Shown: positions 41,374-49,826 of the stretch, one piece after another | How the letters are laid out: each line of letters opens with the position of its first letter | Position numbering within the stretch: position 1 is the stretch's first letter | Assembly: GCF_020252405.1 (NCBI RefSeq) | Contig: NZ_JADCDA010000008.1 | Location: forward strand, 157,184 to 221,183 | Reading direction: 5' to 3' | Length of the DNA stretch: 64,000 nucleotides | DNA from: Aestuariivirga sp. | GTDB lineage: Bacteria > Pseudomonadota > Alphaproteobacteria > Rhizobiales > Aestuariivirgaceae | Position numbers and translations under genes: made by a program | The notes under the pieces: generated by a model | What the model was told of the DNA's origin: nothing | Seen by the model: the letters and a program-made list of their open reading frames with translations, nothing else | The model's database searches: none

Positions 41374-41389
41374 TGGCATGAAACTTGTG
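41374..41389 (+). promoter_or_regulatory. Probable sigma-54 promoter of glnK-amtB
   Basis: TGGCATGAAACTTGTG lies 33 bp before the glnK start and matches the -24/-12 consensus TGGCACGrNNNTTGCW at 13 of 16 positions, with the GG and the TTG correctly spaced; the -12 C is T. glnK-amtB is usually transcribed from a sigma-54 promoter under NtrC. Confidence 0.65.
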
Positions 41390-41422
41390 ATGGGACTGTC
41401 ACACCAATCACGGGGAGCAGGC

Positions 41423-41761
41423 ATGAAATTCATCATTGCAGTGATCAAGCCCTTCAAGCTTGAGGAAGTGCGCGAGGCGCTGGGGGCGCTGGGCATCCAG
41501 GGCATCACGGTGACCGAGGTGCGCGGACATGGCCGGCAGCGCGGCCACACCGAATTCTACCGCGGCGCGGAATACACCGTGAGCTTCGTGCCCAAGGTGA
41601 AGCTCGAACTCGCGGTCGACGAGCACATGGCCGACAAGGTCATCGAGGCGATCCAGACCACCGGCCAGACCGGCCAGATCGGCGACGGCAAGATCTTCGT
41701 GCTGCCGCTCGAACAGGCTGTCCGCATCCGCACCGGCGAGTCCGGCACGGCGGCCCTCTAA
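41423..41761 (+). CDS. glnK: Nitrogen regulatory protein P-II (GlnK)
   Basis: 112 residues from ATG 41423 after GGGGAGCAGGC; the track start (41378) lies within the promoter. MKFIIAVIKPFKLEEVREALGALGIQGITVTEVRGHGRQRGHTEFYRGAEYTVSFVPK is the textbook PII sequence, with Tyr51 in the T-loop (RGAEYTV) as the uridylylation site. IGDGKIFVLPLEQAVRIRTGESG closes the trimer. It senses 2-oxoglutarate and ATP/ADP and blocks the ammonium channel encoded 25 bp downstream. Confidence 0.97.
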   Translation: MKFIIAVIKPFKLEEVREALGALGIQGITVTEVRGHGRQRGHTEFYRGAEYTVSFVPKVKLELAVDEHMADKVIEAIQTTGQTGQIGDGKIFVLPLEQAVRIRTGESGTAAL

Positions 41762-41786
41762 TCACAGCATCAAGGAGCAGTTTCCG

Positions 41787-43322
41787 ATGATTTCTCCGAC
41801 CTTCACCAAAAGGCTGGCGCCCGCCGCGGCGGGACTGGGCCTCACTCCGCTTTTCGTCACCGCGGCGGAGGCCGCCGCCACCGTCAACAAGGGCGACACC
41901 ACCTGGATGTTGATCGCCACCTGCATGGTGGTGCTGATGACCGTGCCGGGTCTCGCGCTGTTCTATGGCGGCCTGGTGCGCGCCAAGAACATCCTTTCCG
42001 TGTTGATGCAGGTGCTGACGATTTTTTCGATCATCTCGATTCTCTGGGTGATCTACGGCTATTCGCTGGCCTTCACCTCCAATGCCAGCGCGGCGCTCAA
42101 CCCGTTCTTTGGCGGCTTCGGCAAGCTGATGCTGGGGGGCGTCACGACAGCCTCCGAGGTCGGCACCTTCTCGAAGGAAACCAATATCCCGGAACTGGCC
42201 TTCGTCATCTTCCAGATGACCTTTGCCTGCATCACGCCGGCCCTCATCATCGGGGCCTTTGCCGAGCGCATGAAGTTCTCCGCCGTGCTGCTGTTCATGG
42301 TGTTGTGGTTCACCTTCGCCTATCTGCCCATGGCGCACATGGTGTGGTTCTGGGCCGGCCCTGACGCCTATACGCTGTCAGCCGAAAATCTGGCGCTGGT
42401 CAGCTCGCTGGTGGGCGAGGAGAAGGCGAAGCAATTGCTCGACGCGCTGGCCGCCGCAACGACGGAGGAGGCAAGGGCCGCGGTGCTCGGCGAATATGGC
42501 GCACTGGTCAATGCCGGAAATGGCTATCTGTTCAACCTTGGCGCACTCGACTTCGCGGGCGGCACGGTTGTTCACATCAATGCCGGCGTGGCGGGTCTCG
42601 TCTGCGCCTTGTTTCTCGGCAAGCGCGTGGGCTATGGCCGCGACCCGATCACGCCGCACAACCTGACCTTTGTGCTCACCGGCGTCGGCCTGCTGCTGTT
42701 CGGCTGGTACGGCTTCAACGCCGGATCGAGCCTCGAGGCCAACGGTCTCACGGCGCTGATCATCCTCAACTCGACGGTCGCGGCGGCCGCGGCGGCCCTT
42801 GCCTGGACCGGTGGCGAGTGGATCTTCCGAGGTCACCCGAGCCTGCTCGGCGCCGCCTCCGGCGCGGTGGCGGGGCTCGTCGCCATCACGCCTGCCTGCG
42901 GCTTCGTGGGCCCCGGCGGCGCCATCCTCATCGGCATTGCGGCGGGCTTCCTCTGCCTGTGGGCGGTGGTCGCGCTGAAGGCGAGGCTCGGCTATGACGA
43001 CTCGCTCGACGTGTTTGGCGTCCATGGCGTGGGCGGCATCCTGGGCGCGCTGCTGACCGGCGTTTTCGTCAACCCGGCGCTGGGCGGCACGGGCGTCACC
43101 GATTATCTGGCGGCGGGTCCGACCGTGGCGGTCGCCGCCTATTCCTTCGGGGGTCAGATGTTTGCGCAGGTGATGGCGGTGATCGTCGCCGTTGTCTGGA
43201 CCGCGGTGGTCTCCGCCGCGGCGCTGTTCATCTGCAAGGCGGTCACGGGGCTGCGCGTCAAGGAACAGGAGGAGCGCGAGGGCCTCGACCTCGTCGACCA
43301 CGGCGAGCGCGCCTACAATTGA
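41787..43322 (+). CDS. amtB: Ammonium transporter
   Basis: 511 residues. A signal-like N-terminus (LAPAAAGLGLTPLFVTAAEAAA) precedes KGDTTWMLIATCMVVLMTVPGLALFYGGLVRAKN, the first Amt helix. The pore histidines are in LPMAHMVWFWAGP and VFGVHGVGGILGALLTGVF, and GAFAERMKFSAVLLFMVLW and DFAGGTVVHINAGVAGL are typical. About 75 residues between helices 5 and 6 (AENLALVSSLVGEEKAKQLLDALAAATTEEARAAVLGEYGALVNAGNGYLFN) form a longer loop than in the E. coli protein. It forms a conserved pair with glnK. Confidence 0.96.
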   Translation: MISPTFTKRLAPAAAGLGLTPLFVTAAEAAATVNKGDTTWMLIATCMVVLMTVPGLALFYGGLVRAKNILSVLMQVLTIFSIISILWVIYGYSLAFTSNASAALNPFFGGFGKLMLGGVTTASEVGTFSKETNIPELAFVIFQMTFACITPALIIGAFAERMKFSAVLLFMVLWFTFAYLPMAHMVWFWAGPDAYTLSAENLALVSSLVGEEKAKQLLDALAAATTEEARAAVLGEYGALVNAGNGYLFNLGALDFAGGTVVHINAGVAGLVCALFLGKRVGYGRDPITPHNLTFVLTGVGLLLFGWYGFNAGSSLEANGLTALIILNSTVAAAAAALAWTGGEWIFRGHPSLLGAASGAVAGLVAITPACGFVGPGGAILIGIAAGFLCLWAVVALKARLGYDDSLDVFGVHGVGGILGALLTGVFVNPALGGTGVTDYLAAGPTVAVAAYSFGGQMFAQVMAVIVAVVWTAVVSAAALFICKAVTGLRVKEQEEREGLDLVDHGERAYN

Positions 43323-43347
43323 CCTGATCCCACCTGTGACGGCATAG

Positions 43348-43381
43348 AACCCGGCGGGGGCGCCTCCGCCGGGTTTCCTCT
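43348..43381 (+). terminator. Rho-independent terminator after amtB
   Basis: AACCCGGCGG / CCGCCGGGTT form a perfect 10-bp stem around GGGCGCCT, followed by TCCTCTT. It lies 25 bp after the amtB stop and separates glnK-amtB from ftsK. Confidence 0.88.
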
Positions 43382-43476
43382 TGCCCGCTTAAACCCAGCC
43401 TTAACCACGGCCCGGCGAAAATGGGCTTAACCATGTGTCAGGGTCGGCGGAGTGTCTCCCCGGCGGAGGCTTTGTG

Positions 43477-46074
43477 ATGGCGTATCAACCGTCCTACGAC
43501 ACCGATGACAGTGCGGTTCCCGCCGCCGTCCGGATCTTCCTCATGCGCCGTCTGTTCGAGGCGGCGGGCGGCGTGCTGTTCCTGGGCCTCATCGCCGCCA
43601 GCCTGTCGCTGGCCTCGTGGTCGGTGGATGACCCTTCCCTCAACCATGCGCTTGACCGAACGGCGCGCAACTGGCTGGGCTATCCGGGTGCGGTGGCCGC
43701 CGACGAGCTGATGCAGTTTTTCGGCCTCGGCGTGCTGGTGCTGCTGGCGATCCCGATGCGCTGGGCCGCGGGCTTCCTCGCCCATGACGGCCTGCCGCGC
43801 CCGCTGCGCCAGTCTTTCTCGTGGATCCTGTGCACCCTCGCGGCCTGCGCCATGCTTGCGGCCGTGCCTGCTCCGTCCGGCTGGCCGCTCACCTCCGGGC
43901 TGGGCGGCAATGCGGGGGACGTCATTCATAATCTCATGATGATGGTGCTGTCGATCGCCATCTCCGGCTGGGTCCCGACGCTCGCCACCGGCCTCCTCAT
44001 GCTGGCTGTGGCGGTGGTCTTCGGGCGGCGTGCGCTGGGTGTCAGCCGGGCCGCCGCCGTCGGGCAGGCCGCGGCCGCGCCAAGCCGAAGCCGCAAGGCC
44101 TGGCGCGCCGCAGGCTGGGCGATTGGCGTGGCCTTCCGCGCGCCCGGCAAGCTCCGGTCGCGCTGGCGCGACCTGCGCCGGACGGAAGCCCAGTTCGAGC
44201 ACCAGCAGGGCGATGCCGACGATATCATCCGCCGCCTTGCCCCGCAGACCGAAATGCCGCGTCGCGGCAGGGGCCAGACGGCGGCGCGCATCGAGCCCAC
44301 CTTCTCCGCCCGCCGCCCAGCCCCACCCCTCGATGACCGGGCGGAGGAGGAGCCTGCGGCGGAGGACCGTGCCGGGGAGGAAGAGGCCTGCGCCGGGGAA
44401 GACGGCTATGAAGCCGAACCGGAGCATGCCGGGGAAGAGGAGGCCGCTGAAGACGAAGCCGCCGCGCCCAAGGTGACGCGCTCCCACAAGCCGCTGAAGC
44501 AGGGCAAGCGCCTGAGGAAGGACATGCAGCCACGCCTGGGCTTCGGGGCCGCGCCGGAATACGAGCTGCCGCCGCTGACGCTGCTCGCCGAGCCGAAGCG
44601 CGCCGGCAAGCCAGCCGAGCTTTCCGACGAGGCGCTGGAGCAGAACGCCCGCATGCTTGAAGGCGTGCTCGACGACTTCGGCGTGAAGGGTCAGATCATG
44701 AAGGTGCGGCCCGGCCCCGTGGTGACGCTCTACGAGCTCGAGCCCGCGCCGGGCATCAAATCGTCCCGGGTCATTTCGCTGGCCGACGACATTGCCCGTT
44801 CGATGAGCGCCCTCTCGGCGCGCGTCGCCGTCGTTCAGGGCCGCAACGCCATCGGCATCGAGCTGCCCAATGCCAGGCGGGAAACCGTGTTCCTGCGGGA
44901 GATGCTGGGCTCCGAGGCCTTCGAGAAGACCAACCTCAACCTCGCCATAGCGCTCGGCAAGAACATCGGCGGCGAACCGGTCTTCGCCGATCTCGCGCGC
45001 ATGCCGCATCTGCTGATCGCCGGCACAACGGGCTCCGGCAAGTCGGTGGGCATCAACACCATGATCCTTTCGCTGCTTTACAGGCTGCCGCCGGAACGCT
45101 GCAAGCTGATCATGATCGACCCCAAAATGCTGGAATTGTCTGTATACGAAGGAATTCCGCATCTGCTCGCTCCCGTCGTCACCGATCCGCGCAAGGCCGT
45201 GGTCGCCCTGAAATGGGCGGTCCGCGAGATGGAAGAGCGCTATCGCAAGATGTCCAAGGTCGGCGTGCGCAACATCGACGGCTACAACGCGCGCCTGAAG
45301 CAGGCGGCGCAGAAGGGCGAGGAGCTGCATCGCACCGTCCAGACCGGCTTCGACCCCGAGACGGGCGAGCCCGTCTTCGAGAAGGAGGCGATGGACCTCT
45401 CGCCCATGCCCTATATCGTGGTCATCATCGACGAGATGGCCGACCTGATGATGGTGGCGGGCAAGGACATCGAAGGGGCCGTGCAGCGCCTGGCGCAGAT
45501 GGCGCGCGCCGCCGGCATCCATGTGGCGATGGCCACCCAGCGCCCCTCGGTCGACGTGATCACCGGCACCATCAAGGCCAATTTCCCCACCCGCATTTCC
45601 TTCCAGGTGACCTCCAAGATCGACAGCCGCACAATCCTGGGCGAGCAGGGCGCGGAGCAGCTGCTGGGCCAGGGCGACATGCTCTACATGGCGGGCGGCG
45701 GGCGCATCTCACGCCTCCACGGTCCCTTCGTGTCGGATGACGAGGTGGAAAAGATCGTCAGCCACATCAAGGCGCAGGGCTCTCCGCAATATGTCGAGGC
45801 CGTTACCGAGGAGCCGGAGGACGGCGTCTTCGGCGAGGGCGGCGGCACGGGCGGCGAGGGCGGCGCCTCTGGCGATGACCTCTATGATCAGGCGGTGCAG
45901 GTCGTGCTGCGCGACAAGAAGGTCTCGACCTCCTATGTGCAGCGCCGCCTGCAGGTGGGCTACAACAAGGCCGCAAGCCTTATCGAGCGGATGGAGCGGG
46001 AAGGGCTGATATCCGCCGCCAATGCCACGGGAAAACGCGAAATCCTGGCGCCGGGGGACAGCGCCCGGGACTGA
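43477..46074 (+). CDS. ftsK: DNA translocase FtsK
   Basis: 865 residues from ATG 43477 (GGCGGAGG upstream); the track start is 42 bp earlier. An N-terminal membrane domain (hydrophobic segments up to about residue 185) is followed by an acidic Glu/Ala-rich linker (about 285-330), then alpha/beta motor domains with Walker [13 protein letters not shown], Walker [15 protein letters not shown] and [28 protein letters not shown] segment. The C-terminal gamma winged-helix ([44 protein letters not shown]) reads KOPS-type DNA. It pumps chromosome ends through the septum and activates XerCD recombination at dif. Confidence 0.96.
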   Translation: MAYQPSYDTDDSAVPAAVRIFLMRRLFEAAGGVLFLGLIAASLSLASWSVDDPSLNHALDRTARNWLGYPGAVAADELMQFFGLGVLVLLAIPMRWAAGFLAHDGLPRPLRQSFSWILCTLAACAMLAAVPAPSGWPLTSGLGGNAGDVIHNLMMMVLSIAISGWVPTLATGLLMLAVAVVFGRRALGVSRAAAVGQAAAAPSRSRKAWRAAGWAIGVAFRAPGKLRSRWRDLRRTEAQFEHQQGDADDIIRRLAPQTEMPRRGRGQTAARIEPTFSARRPAPPLDDRAEEEPAAEDRAGEEEACAGEDGYEAEPEHAGEEEAAEDEAAAPKVTRSHKPLKQGKRLRKDMQPRLGFGAAPEYELPPLTLLAEPKRAGKPAELSDEALEQNARMLEGVLDDFGVKGQIMKVRPGPVVTLYELEPAPGIKSSRVISLADDIARSMSALSARVAVVQGRNAIGIELPNARRETVFLREMLGSEAFEKTNLNLAIALGKNIGGEPVFADLARMPHLLIAGTTGSGKSVGINTMILSLLYRLPPERCKLIMIDPKMLELSVYEGIPHLLAPVVTDPRKAVVALKWAVREMEERYRKMSKVGVRNIDGYNARLKQAAQKGEELHRTVQTGFDPETGEPVFEKEAMDLSPMPYIVVIIDEMADLMMVAGKDIEGAVQRLAQMARAAGIHVAMATQRPSVDVITGTIKANFPTRISFQVTSKIDSRTILGEQGAEQLLGQGDMLYMAGGGRISRLHGPFVSDDEVEKIVSHIKAQGSPQYVEAVTEEPEDGVFGEGGGTGGEGGASGDDLYDQAVQVVLRDKKVSTSYVQRRLQVGYNKAASLIERMEREGLISAANATGKREILAPGDSARD

Positions 46075-46144
46075 CATTTCCGTTATCTCCGGGCCTTGCC
46101 TCAAAATCGGCCCGTTCTTGCGGGTAAGCCTGCGTTTGCCTAAA

Positions 46145-46187
46145 GCATTTTCAGGTCAGGTGGACACCGGTTGACCGTCGAAAATGC
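46145..46187 (+). repeat. Dispersed intergenic repeat, family B (copy 2)
   Basis: GCATTTTCAGGTCAGGTGGACACCGGTTGACCGTCGAAAATGC, first of two direct copies 62 bp apart after ftsK. It is identical in this core to the next copy and inverted relative to 11616-11658. Confidence 0.8.
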
Positions 46188-46206
46188 GACAAAACAAAGA
46201 GATGAA

Positions 46207-46249
46207 GCATTTTCAGGTCAGGTGGACACCGGTTGACCGTCGAAAATGC
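46207..46249 (+). repeat. Dispersed intergenic repeat, family B (copy 3)
   Basis: Second direct copy of the 43-bp element, with nearly the same 19-bp tail (GACAAAACAAAGAGATGAA / GACCAGACAAAGAGATGGA) as copy 2, so the duplicated unit is about 62 bp. Confidence 0.8.
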
Positions 46250-46266
46250 GACCAGACAAAGAGATG

Positions 46267-46302
46267 GAGCAGGTTTCGATTCCACTGAACCGAAACCTGC
46301 TC
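46267..46302. repeat. Long hairpin repeat, family C
   Basis: GAGCAGGTTTCGATTC CACT GAACCGAAACCTGCTC: 16-bp inverted arms with one mismatch around a 4-base loop. It could act as a bidirectional transcription stop or mRNA end between ftsK and lolA; it lacks a T-tract. Confidence 0.75.
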
Positions 46303-46348
46303 TAGAAACCCTGGCGATTTGCACCGCCCCCAATCCGGAAGGAACAGG

Positions 46349-46996
46349 ATGACCAGTCACTTTCAGCTCTCGCGCCGCGCCTTCCTGGGAGTGGCCCTCG
46401 CCACAGCCGCCGCCCTTCCGGCCATGGCCGCGGAGCCGATCGCGCTCAGCGCGGAGCAGAAGACGGCGGTTGACGCCATTTCCGGTTATCTCAACAGCTT
46501 CAGGACCTTGCAGGGCGAATTCACGCAGATCAGCCCGAAGGGCAACATGTCGCAAGGGATTTTCTACATCTCGAAGCCGGGCAAGATGCGCTTCGAATAT
46601 GCGCCGCCCAATCCATTCCTGATCGTGGCGGACGGCACCTGGCTCACCATCAAGAACGTCAAGAAGGAGAAGGGCGACCAGTTCCCGCTCTCCCAGACGC
46701 CGCTGCGGCTCGTGCTGGGCGACAAGGTGGACATTCTGGGCGATACAAAAATCATCGACTTCCAGGACCAGGACGGCATCATCACCGTCACCGTGGAGGA
46801 CAAGAAGAACACGCTGGGCAACGGCCAGCTGACGCTGGTCTATGACCAGGTCCGCAACGCGCTGCAGCAGTGGATCGTCACCGACAGCAAAGGCCGCAAG
46901 ACCAGCGTTTCGCTCGAGAACCTGCAGGCCGGCATCAATCCGGATCCCAAGCTCTTCGTGGTCAAGATCAAGCGCGAGAGCAAGAGCGGGCCTTAG
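46349..46996 (+). CDS. lolA: Outer-membrane lipoprotein carrier LolA family protein
   Basis: 215 residues from ATG 46349 after GGAAGGAACAGG. The mature protein (ALSAEQKTAVDAISGYLNSFRTLQGEFTQISPKGNMSQGIFYISKPGKMRFEYAPPNPFLIVADGTWLTIKN) is a good LolA: it ferries lipoproteins through the periplasm from LolCDE to the outer membrane. The signal peptide is odd: LSRRAFLGVALATAAALPAMAAE has an SRRxFL twin-arginine motif, whereas LolA is normally Sec-exported. xthA follows 3 bp later. Confidence 0.9.
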   Translation: MTSHFQLSRRAFLGVALATAAALPAMAAEPIALSAEQKTAVDAISGYLNSFRTLQGEFTQISPKGNMSQGIFYISKPGKMRFEYAPPNPFLIVADGTWLTIKNVKKEKGDQFPLSQTPLRLVLGDKVDILGDTKIIDFQDQDGIITVTVEDKKNTLGNGQLTLVYDQVRNALQQWIVTDSKGRKTSVSLENLQAGINPDPKLFVVKIKRESKSGP

Positions 46997-46999
46997 GGC

Positions 47000-47809
47000 A
47001 TGAGCCTCAAGGTCGCCACCTGGAACATCAATTCGGTCCGTCTCCGCATCGGGCTGGTCGGCAAGCTTCTCGAGCGCTGGCAGCCGGACGTGCTGTGCCT
47101 GCAGGAAACCAAGTGTCCGCAGGGCCAGTTTCCGTCGGGTCCCATCCGCGGCGCGGGCTACGAGCACATCGCCGAGTTCGGCCAGAAGGGCTATCACGGG
47201 GTAGCCATCGTCTCGAAGCGGCCGTTCCTGGCGCAGTCCACGAAGCCGTTCTGCGGCAAGGAGGATTGCCGCCACATCCAGGTGACGGTCGCCGGCAGGA
47301 AGCCGGTGACGATCCATAATCTCTATGTGCCCGCGGGCGGCGACGAGCCGGACCCCAGGATCAACGGGAAATTCGCCCACAAGCTTCAGTTCATCGACGA
47401 GCTTGAAGCCTGGTTCGGCAAAGGCTGCGTGCCGAAAGGCCATGAGGGCATTCTCGTCGGCGACCTCAACATCGCGCCGCTGGAGCATGACGTGTGGTCC
47501 CACAAGGACCTCCTGAAAGTCGTCAGCCACACGCCGGTCGAGACCGAGGGCCTGCTGCGCATCCAGAAGAAGGGCAAGTGGGTGGACCTCTTGCGCCAGC
47601 ACGTGCCGCCGGACCAGAAGCTCTATACTTGGTGGAGCTACCGCGCCAGGGACTGGGAAACGAGCGACCGCGGCCGCCGGCTGGACCATATCTGGTCGAC
47701 GGCGGGGCTGGCGCCCGGCTGCAAGAAGATCGACATTCTCAAGGAAGCGCGCGGCTGGGACCAGCCCTCGGACCACGTGCCGGTGATGGCGAGCTTCGCC
47801 GCCGCCTGA
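47000..47809 (+). CDS. xthA: Exodeoxyribonuclease III
   Basis: 269 residues. AP endonuclease/3'-5' exonuclease of base-excision repair. Seen in order are VATWNINSVRLR (catalytic Asn), DVLCLQETKCPQ (metal-binding Glu), YHGVAIVSKR, ILVGDLNIAPLEHDVW (Asp/Asn), and the terminal SDHVPV with catalytic Asp-His. Length is normal. It starts 3 bp after lolA and ends directly against the stop of the convergent cyclic-nucleotide-binding gene (TGATCA). Confidence 0.95.
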   Translation: MSLKVATWNINSVRLRIGLVGKLLERWQPDVLCLQETKCPQGQFPSGPIRGAGYEHIAEFGQKGYHGVAIVSKRPFLAQSTKPFCGKEDCRHIQVTVAGRKPVTIHNLYVPAGGDEPDPRINGKFAHKLQFIDELEAWFGKGCVPKGHEGILVGDLNIAPLEHDVWSHKDLLKVVSHTPVETEGLLRIQKKGKWVDLLRQHVPPDQKLYTWWSYRARDWETSDRGRRLDHIWSTAGLAPGCKKIDILKEARGWDQPSDHVPVMASFAAA

Positions 47810-48277
47810 TCAGATCGACTTGAAGGAACGCGCCTTCTCGAACTGCCTGCGGGCGGCGTCAAGATCGCCCATCACCAGGTCGAGGCGGCGCGACAGCACG
47901 CCGAACACGGCGGCGCCGAATTCGGGAAATTCGCGGGCGAGGCGCATGAACAATTCGCGGTCGATGCGGACGGCGGAAATGCCGTTGACGGCCGTGGCCG
48001 TGACCGAATAGGGCCGGTCGCCGATCATCGCGATCTCGCCCAGGAGCGAGCCTTCGCCAACGGAGCCGAGTGGCCCCGCATCGGTGGATGAAAGACGGGC
48101 CTCGCCGCTGAGAATGAGGAAGGCAGCCGTGCCCTTGTTGCCCTGACGGATCAGGAACTCGCCTACGGAGAAGTTCTGCCGCGCGGCGGAAAAGGCCAGC
48201 AGCTGCAGGTGAACGGCATCGCAGTCCGAGAAAATCGGGATGCCGCGCAATGTCTCAACGTCCGCCCTAACGCTCAT
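47810..48277 (-). CDS. Cyclic nucleotide-binding domain protein
   Basis: 155 residues from ATG 48277 (MSVRADVETLRGIPIFSDCDAVHLQLLAFSAARQ); the 84 extra residues in the track are not family-like. The CRP/cNMP-binding beta-barrel is seen (FSVGEFLIRQGNKGTAAFLILSGEARLSS, GSLLGEIAMIGDRPYSVTATAVNGISAVRIDRELFMRLAREFPEFG), with GEIAMIGDRPYSVTA as the phosphate-binding cassette. There is no DNA-binding domain, so it is probably a sensory or regulatory subunit. In Brucella a similar gene is co-transcribed with the response regulator otpR, which matches the neighbour here. Confidence 0.85.
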   Translation of the reverse strand: MSVRADVETLRGIPIFSDCDAVHLQLLAFSAARQNFSVGEFLIRQGNKGTAAFLILSGEARLSSTDAGPLGSVGEGSLLGEIAMIGDRPYSVTATAVNGISAVRIDRELFMRLAREFPEFGAAVFGVLSRRLDLVMGDLDAARRQFEKARSFKSI

Positions 48278-48312
48278 TAAACCCCAGCCCGGCCCCGGTT
48301 GTTTTCGTCCCC

Positions 48313-48360
48313 GGCGCATGATCCGTTCAGGCGGAATCGCCTGATCTACAAGAACATGAG
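48313..48360 (-). repeat. Partial family A repeat
   Basis: GGCGCATGATCCGTTCAGGCGGAATCGCCTGATCTACAAGAACATG resembles the second module of family A with decay in its right half. It lies between the response regulator and the cNMP-binding gene, which are 146 bp apart. Confidence 0.55.
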
Positions 48361-48423
48361 CCACAGACTTTGAGGGTCGTTTACATGAGGCGGGGCGGGC
48401 CGCCAAGCTCAAGGGAGCGAAGC

Positions 48424-49110
48424 TCAGGGGACGAGCCTGTAGCCACCGCCTTCGGTGATCAGGATCTCGGCACGAGACGGGTCGCGCTCCATTTTCTGGC
48501 GGAGCCGGTAGACATGGGTTTCGAGCGTGTGGGTGGTGACCCCGCCATTGTAGCCCCACACCTCCTGCAGCAGCACGTCGCGGCCGACGGTCTGCTCGCT
48601 CGAACGGAGCAGGAACTTGATGATGGCGGTTTCCTTCTCGGTCAGCCTGATCTTGCGGTCGCTGCCGTCCATCAGCAGCTTGGCCGAGGGCTTGAAGATG
48701 TAGGGGCCGACCTTGAAGGTGGCGTCCTCGCTGTGCGCGTGCTGGCGGAGATGGGCGCGGATGCGCGCCAGCAGCACGGCGAAGCGGAAAGGCTTGGTCA
48801 CATAGTCATTGGCGCCGGAATCCAGCCCGAGGATGGTGCCGGCCTCGGAGGCCTCGGCGGTCAGCAGGATCACCGGGCTCCTGTAACCGTTCTTGCGGAT
48901 GATCTTGCAGGCCTCGCGGCCGTCCATGTCGGGCAGGTTCACGTCGAGGATGACGAGGTCGGGCGCGTCCGCCTTGATGGCCTTGACGCCGGCGGTGGCG
49001 GTGGCGGCCTCGGTGACGGCGAATTCGTCATGCAGGGAGAATTGTTCGGTCAGCGTCTCGCGCAGCATGTCGTCGTCATCGACGATGATGATCTTCTTCG
49101 TACTGCCCAT
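48424..49110 (-). CDS. OmpR-family response regulator, CenR/OtpR-like
   Basis: 228 residues. Receiver domain with the acidic pocket (IIIVDDDDMLRETL), phospho-acceptor Asp in LVILDVNLPDMDG, Thr/Ala in LLTAEA and Lys in DYVTKPFRF. The C-terminal winged helix (ITEKETAIIKFLLRSSEQTVGRDVLLQEVWGY, THTLETHVYRLRQKME, ILITEGGGYRLVP region) is OmpR-type. No histidine kinase lies nearby. The pairing with a cNMP-binding protein matches the otpR locus of Brucella, and CenR-type regulators control envelope integrity in alphaproteobacteria; orthology is inferred from synteny. Confidence 0.88.
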   Translation of the reverse strand: MGSTKKIIIVDDDDMLRETLTEQFSLHDEFAVTEAATATAGVKAIKADAPDLVILDVNLPDMDGREACKIIRKNGYRSPVILLTAEASEAGTILGLDSGANDYVTKPFRFAVLLARIRAHLRQHAHSEDATFKVGPYIFKPSAKLLMDGSDRKIRLTEKETAIIKFLLRSSEQTVGRDVLLQEVWGYNGGVTTHTLETHVYRLRQKMERDPSRAEILITEGGGYRLVP

Positions 49111-49176
49111 CGCTACCCCTTGCCCTGAAGTCTTTGAAATCGCTTGCTCCAGCCATGGCGGATGTTAAGGTGTCAC

Positions 49177-49740
49177 ATGGCCTTTTCAAGGCCGAAGTGC
49201 CGGAAATTCCGCCCTGTGAAAAGAACTGTCCAGACCATCCGCGTCCTCACCCGCAACGCGACGGTGGCGACGGGCCTGCTGAAGGTGGGCGGGATGACAT
49301 TCCCCTGCTCCATCGGCAGATCCGGCAAACGCTTCCTGAAGCGCGAGGGTGACGGGGCGAGCCCCAGGGGCGGCTGGCAGGTTCGCCGCCTGTTCTACCG
49401 CGCCGACAGGGGCCTGCCGCCGCGCACCGGCCTCAAAGCGCAGGCGATGCGGGATTTCGACGGCTGGTGCGAGACGGTGGGCGACCGCAACTACAACCGC
49501 CTCGTCCGTATTCCCTATGCCACAGCACACGAGACGATGAAGCGGGCGGACCACCTCTATGACGTGGTGGTGGAGCTGTCCCACAACGGGCGGCCGCGGG
49601 TGCAGGGGCATGGCAGTGCGGTGTTCTTCCACCTGCGCCAGCCGGACGGCGGGCCGACGGCGGGCTGCGTCGCGGTGTCGATGCGCGACATGCGCATCAT
49701 CCTGGGCCTGATCGGTCGCCACGCGAGGATTGTCATCTGA
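49177..49740 (+). CDS. L,D-transpeptidase (YkuD) family protein
   Basis: 187 residues from ATG 49177 (AAGGTG upstream). The catalytic signature is HGSAVFFHLRQPDGGPTAGCVAVS, with His and Cys as in YkuD L,D-transpeptidases, which make 3-3 peptidoglycan cross-links or attach proteins to peptidoglycan. No clear signal peptide is visible; the N-terminus (MAFSRPKCRKFRPVKRTVQTIRVL) is basic. It is the short, stand-alone type common in this order. It starts 66 bp from the divergent response regulator gene, so the two share a promoter region. Confidence 0.85.
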   Translation: MAFSRPKCRKFRPVKRTVQTIRVLTRNATVATGLLKVGGMTFPCSIGRSGKRFLKREGDGASPRGGWQVRRLFYRADRGLPPRTGLKAQAMRDFDGWCETVGDRNYNRLVRIPYATAHETMKRADHLYDVVVELSHNGRPRVQGHGSAVFFHLRQPDGGPTAGCVAVSMRDMRIILGLIGRHARIVI

Positions 49741-49826
49741 CCGGATGTCGTGAGTGCCGAGTTGACAGACAGCGTCACGCCAACTACGTCTTACCCCAGC
49801 AACTTCATTTGGTAGAGGATTTTCCG

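Noticed and set aside
46145-46302. Stacked inverted repeats, considered as insertion sequence ends
   Set aside because: No transposase frame or remnant lies between them and the whole set is under 160 bp; non-autonomous palindromic elements explain them better.
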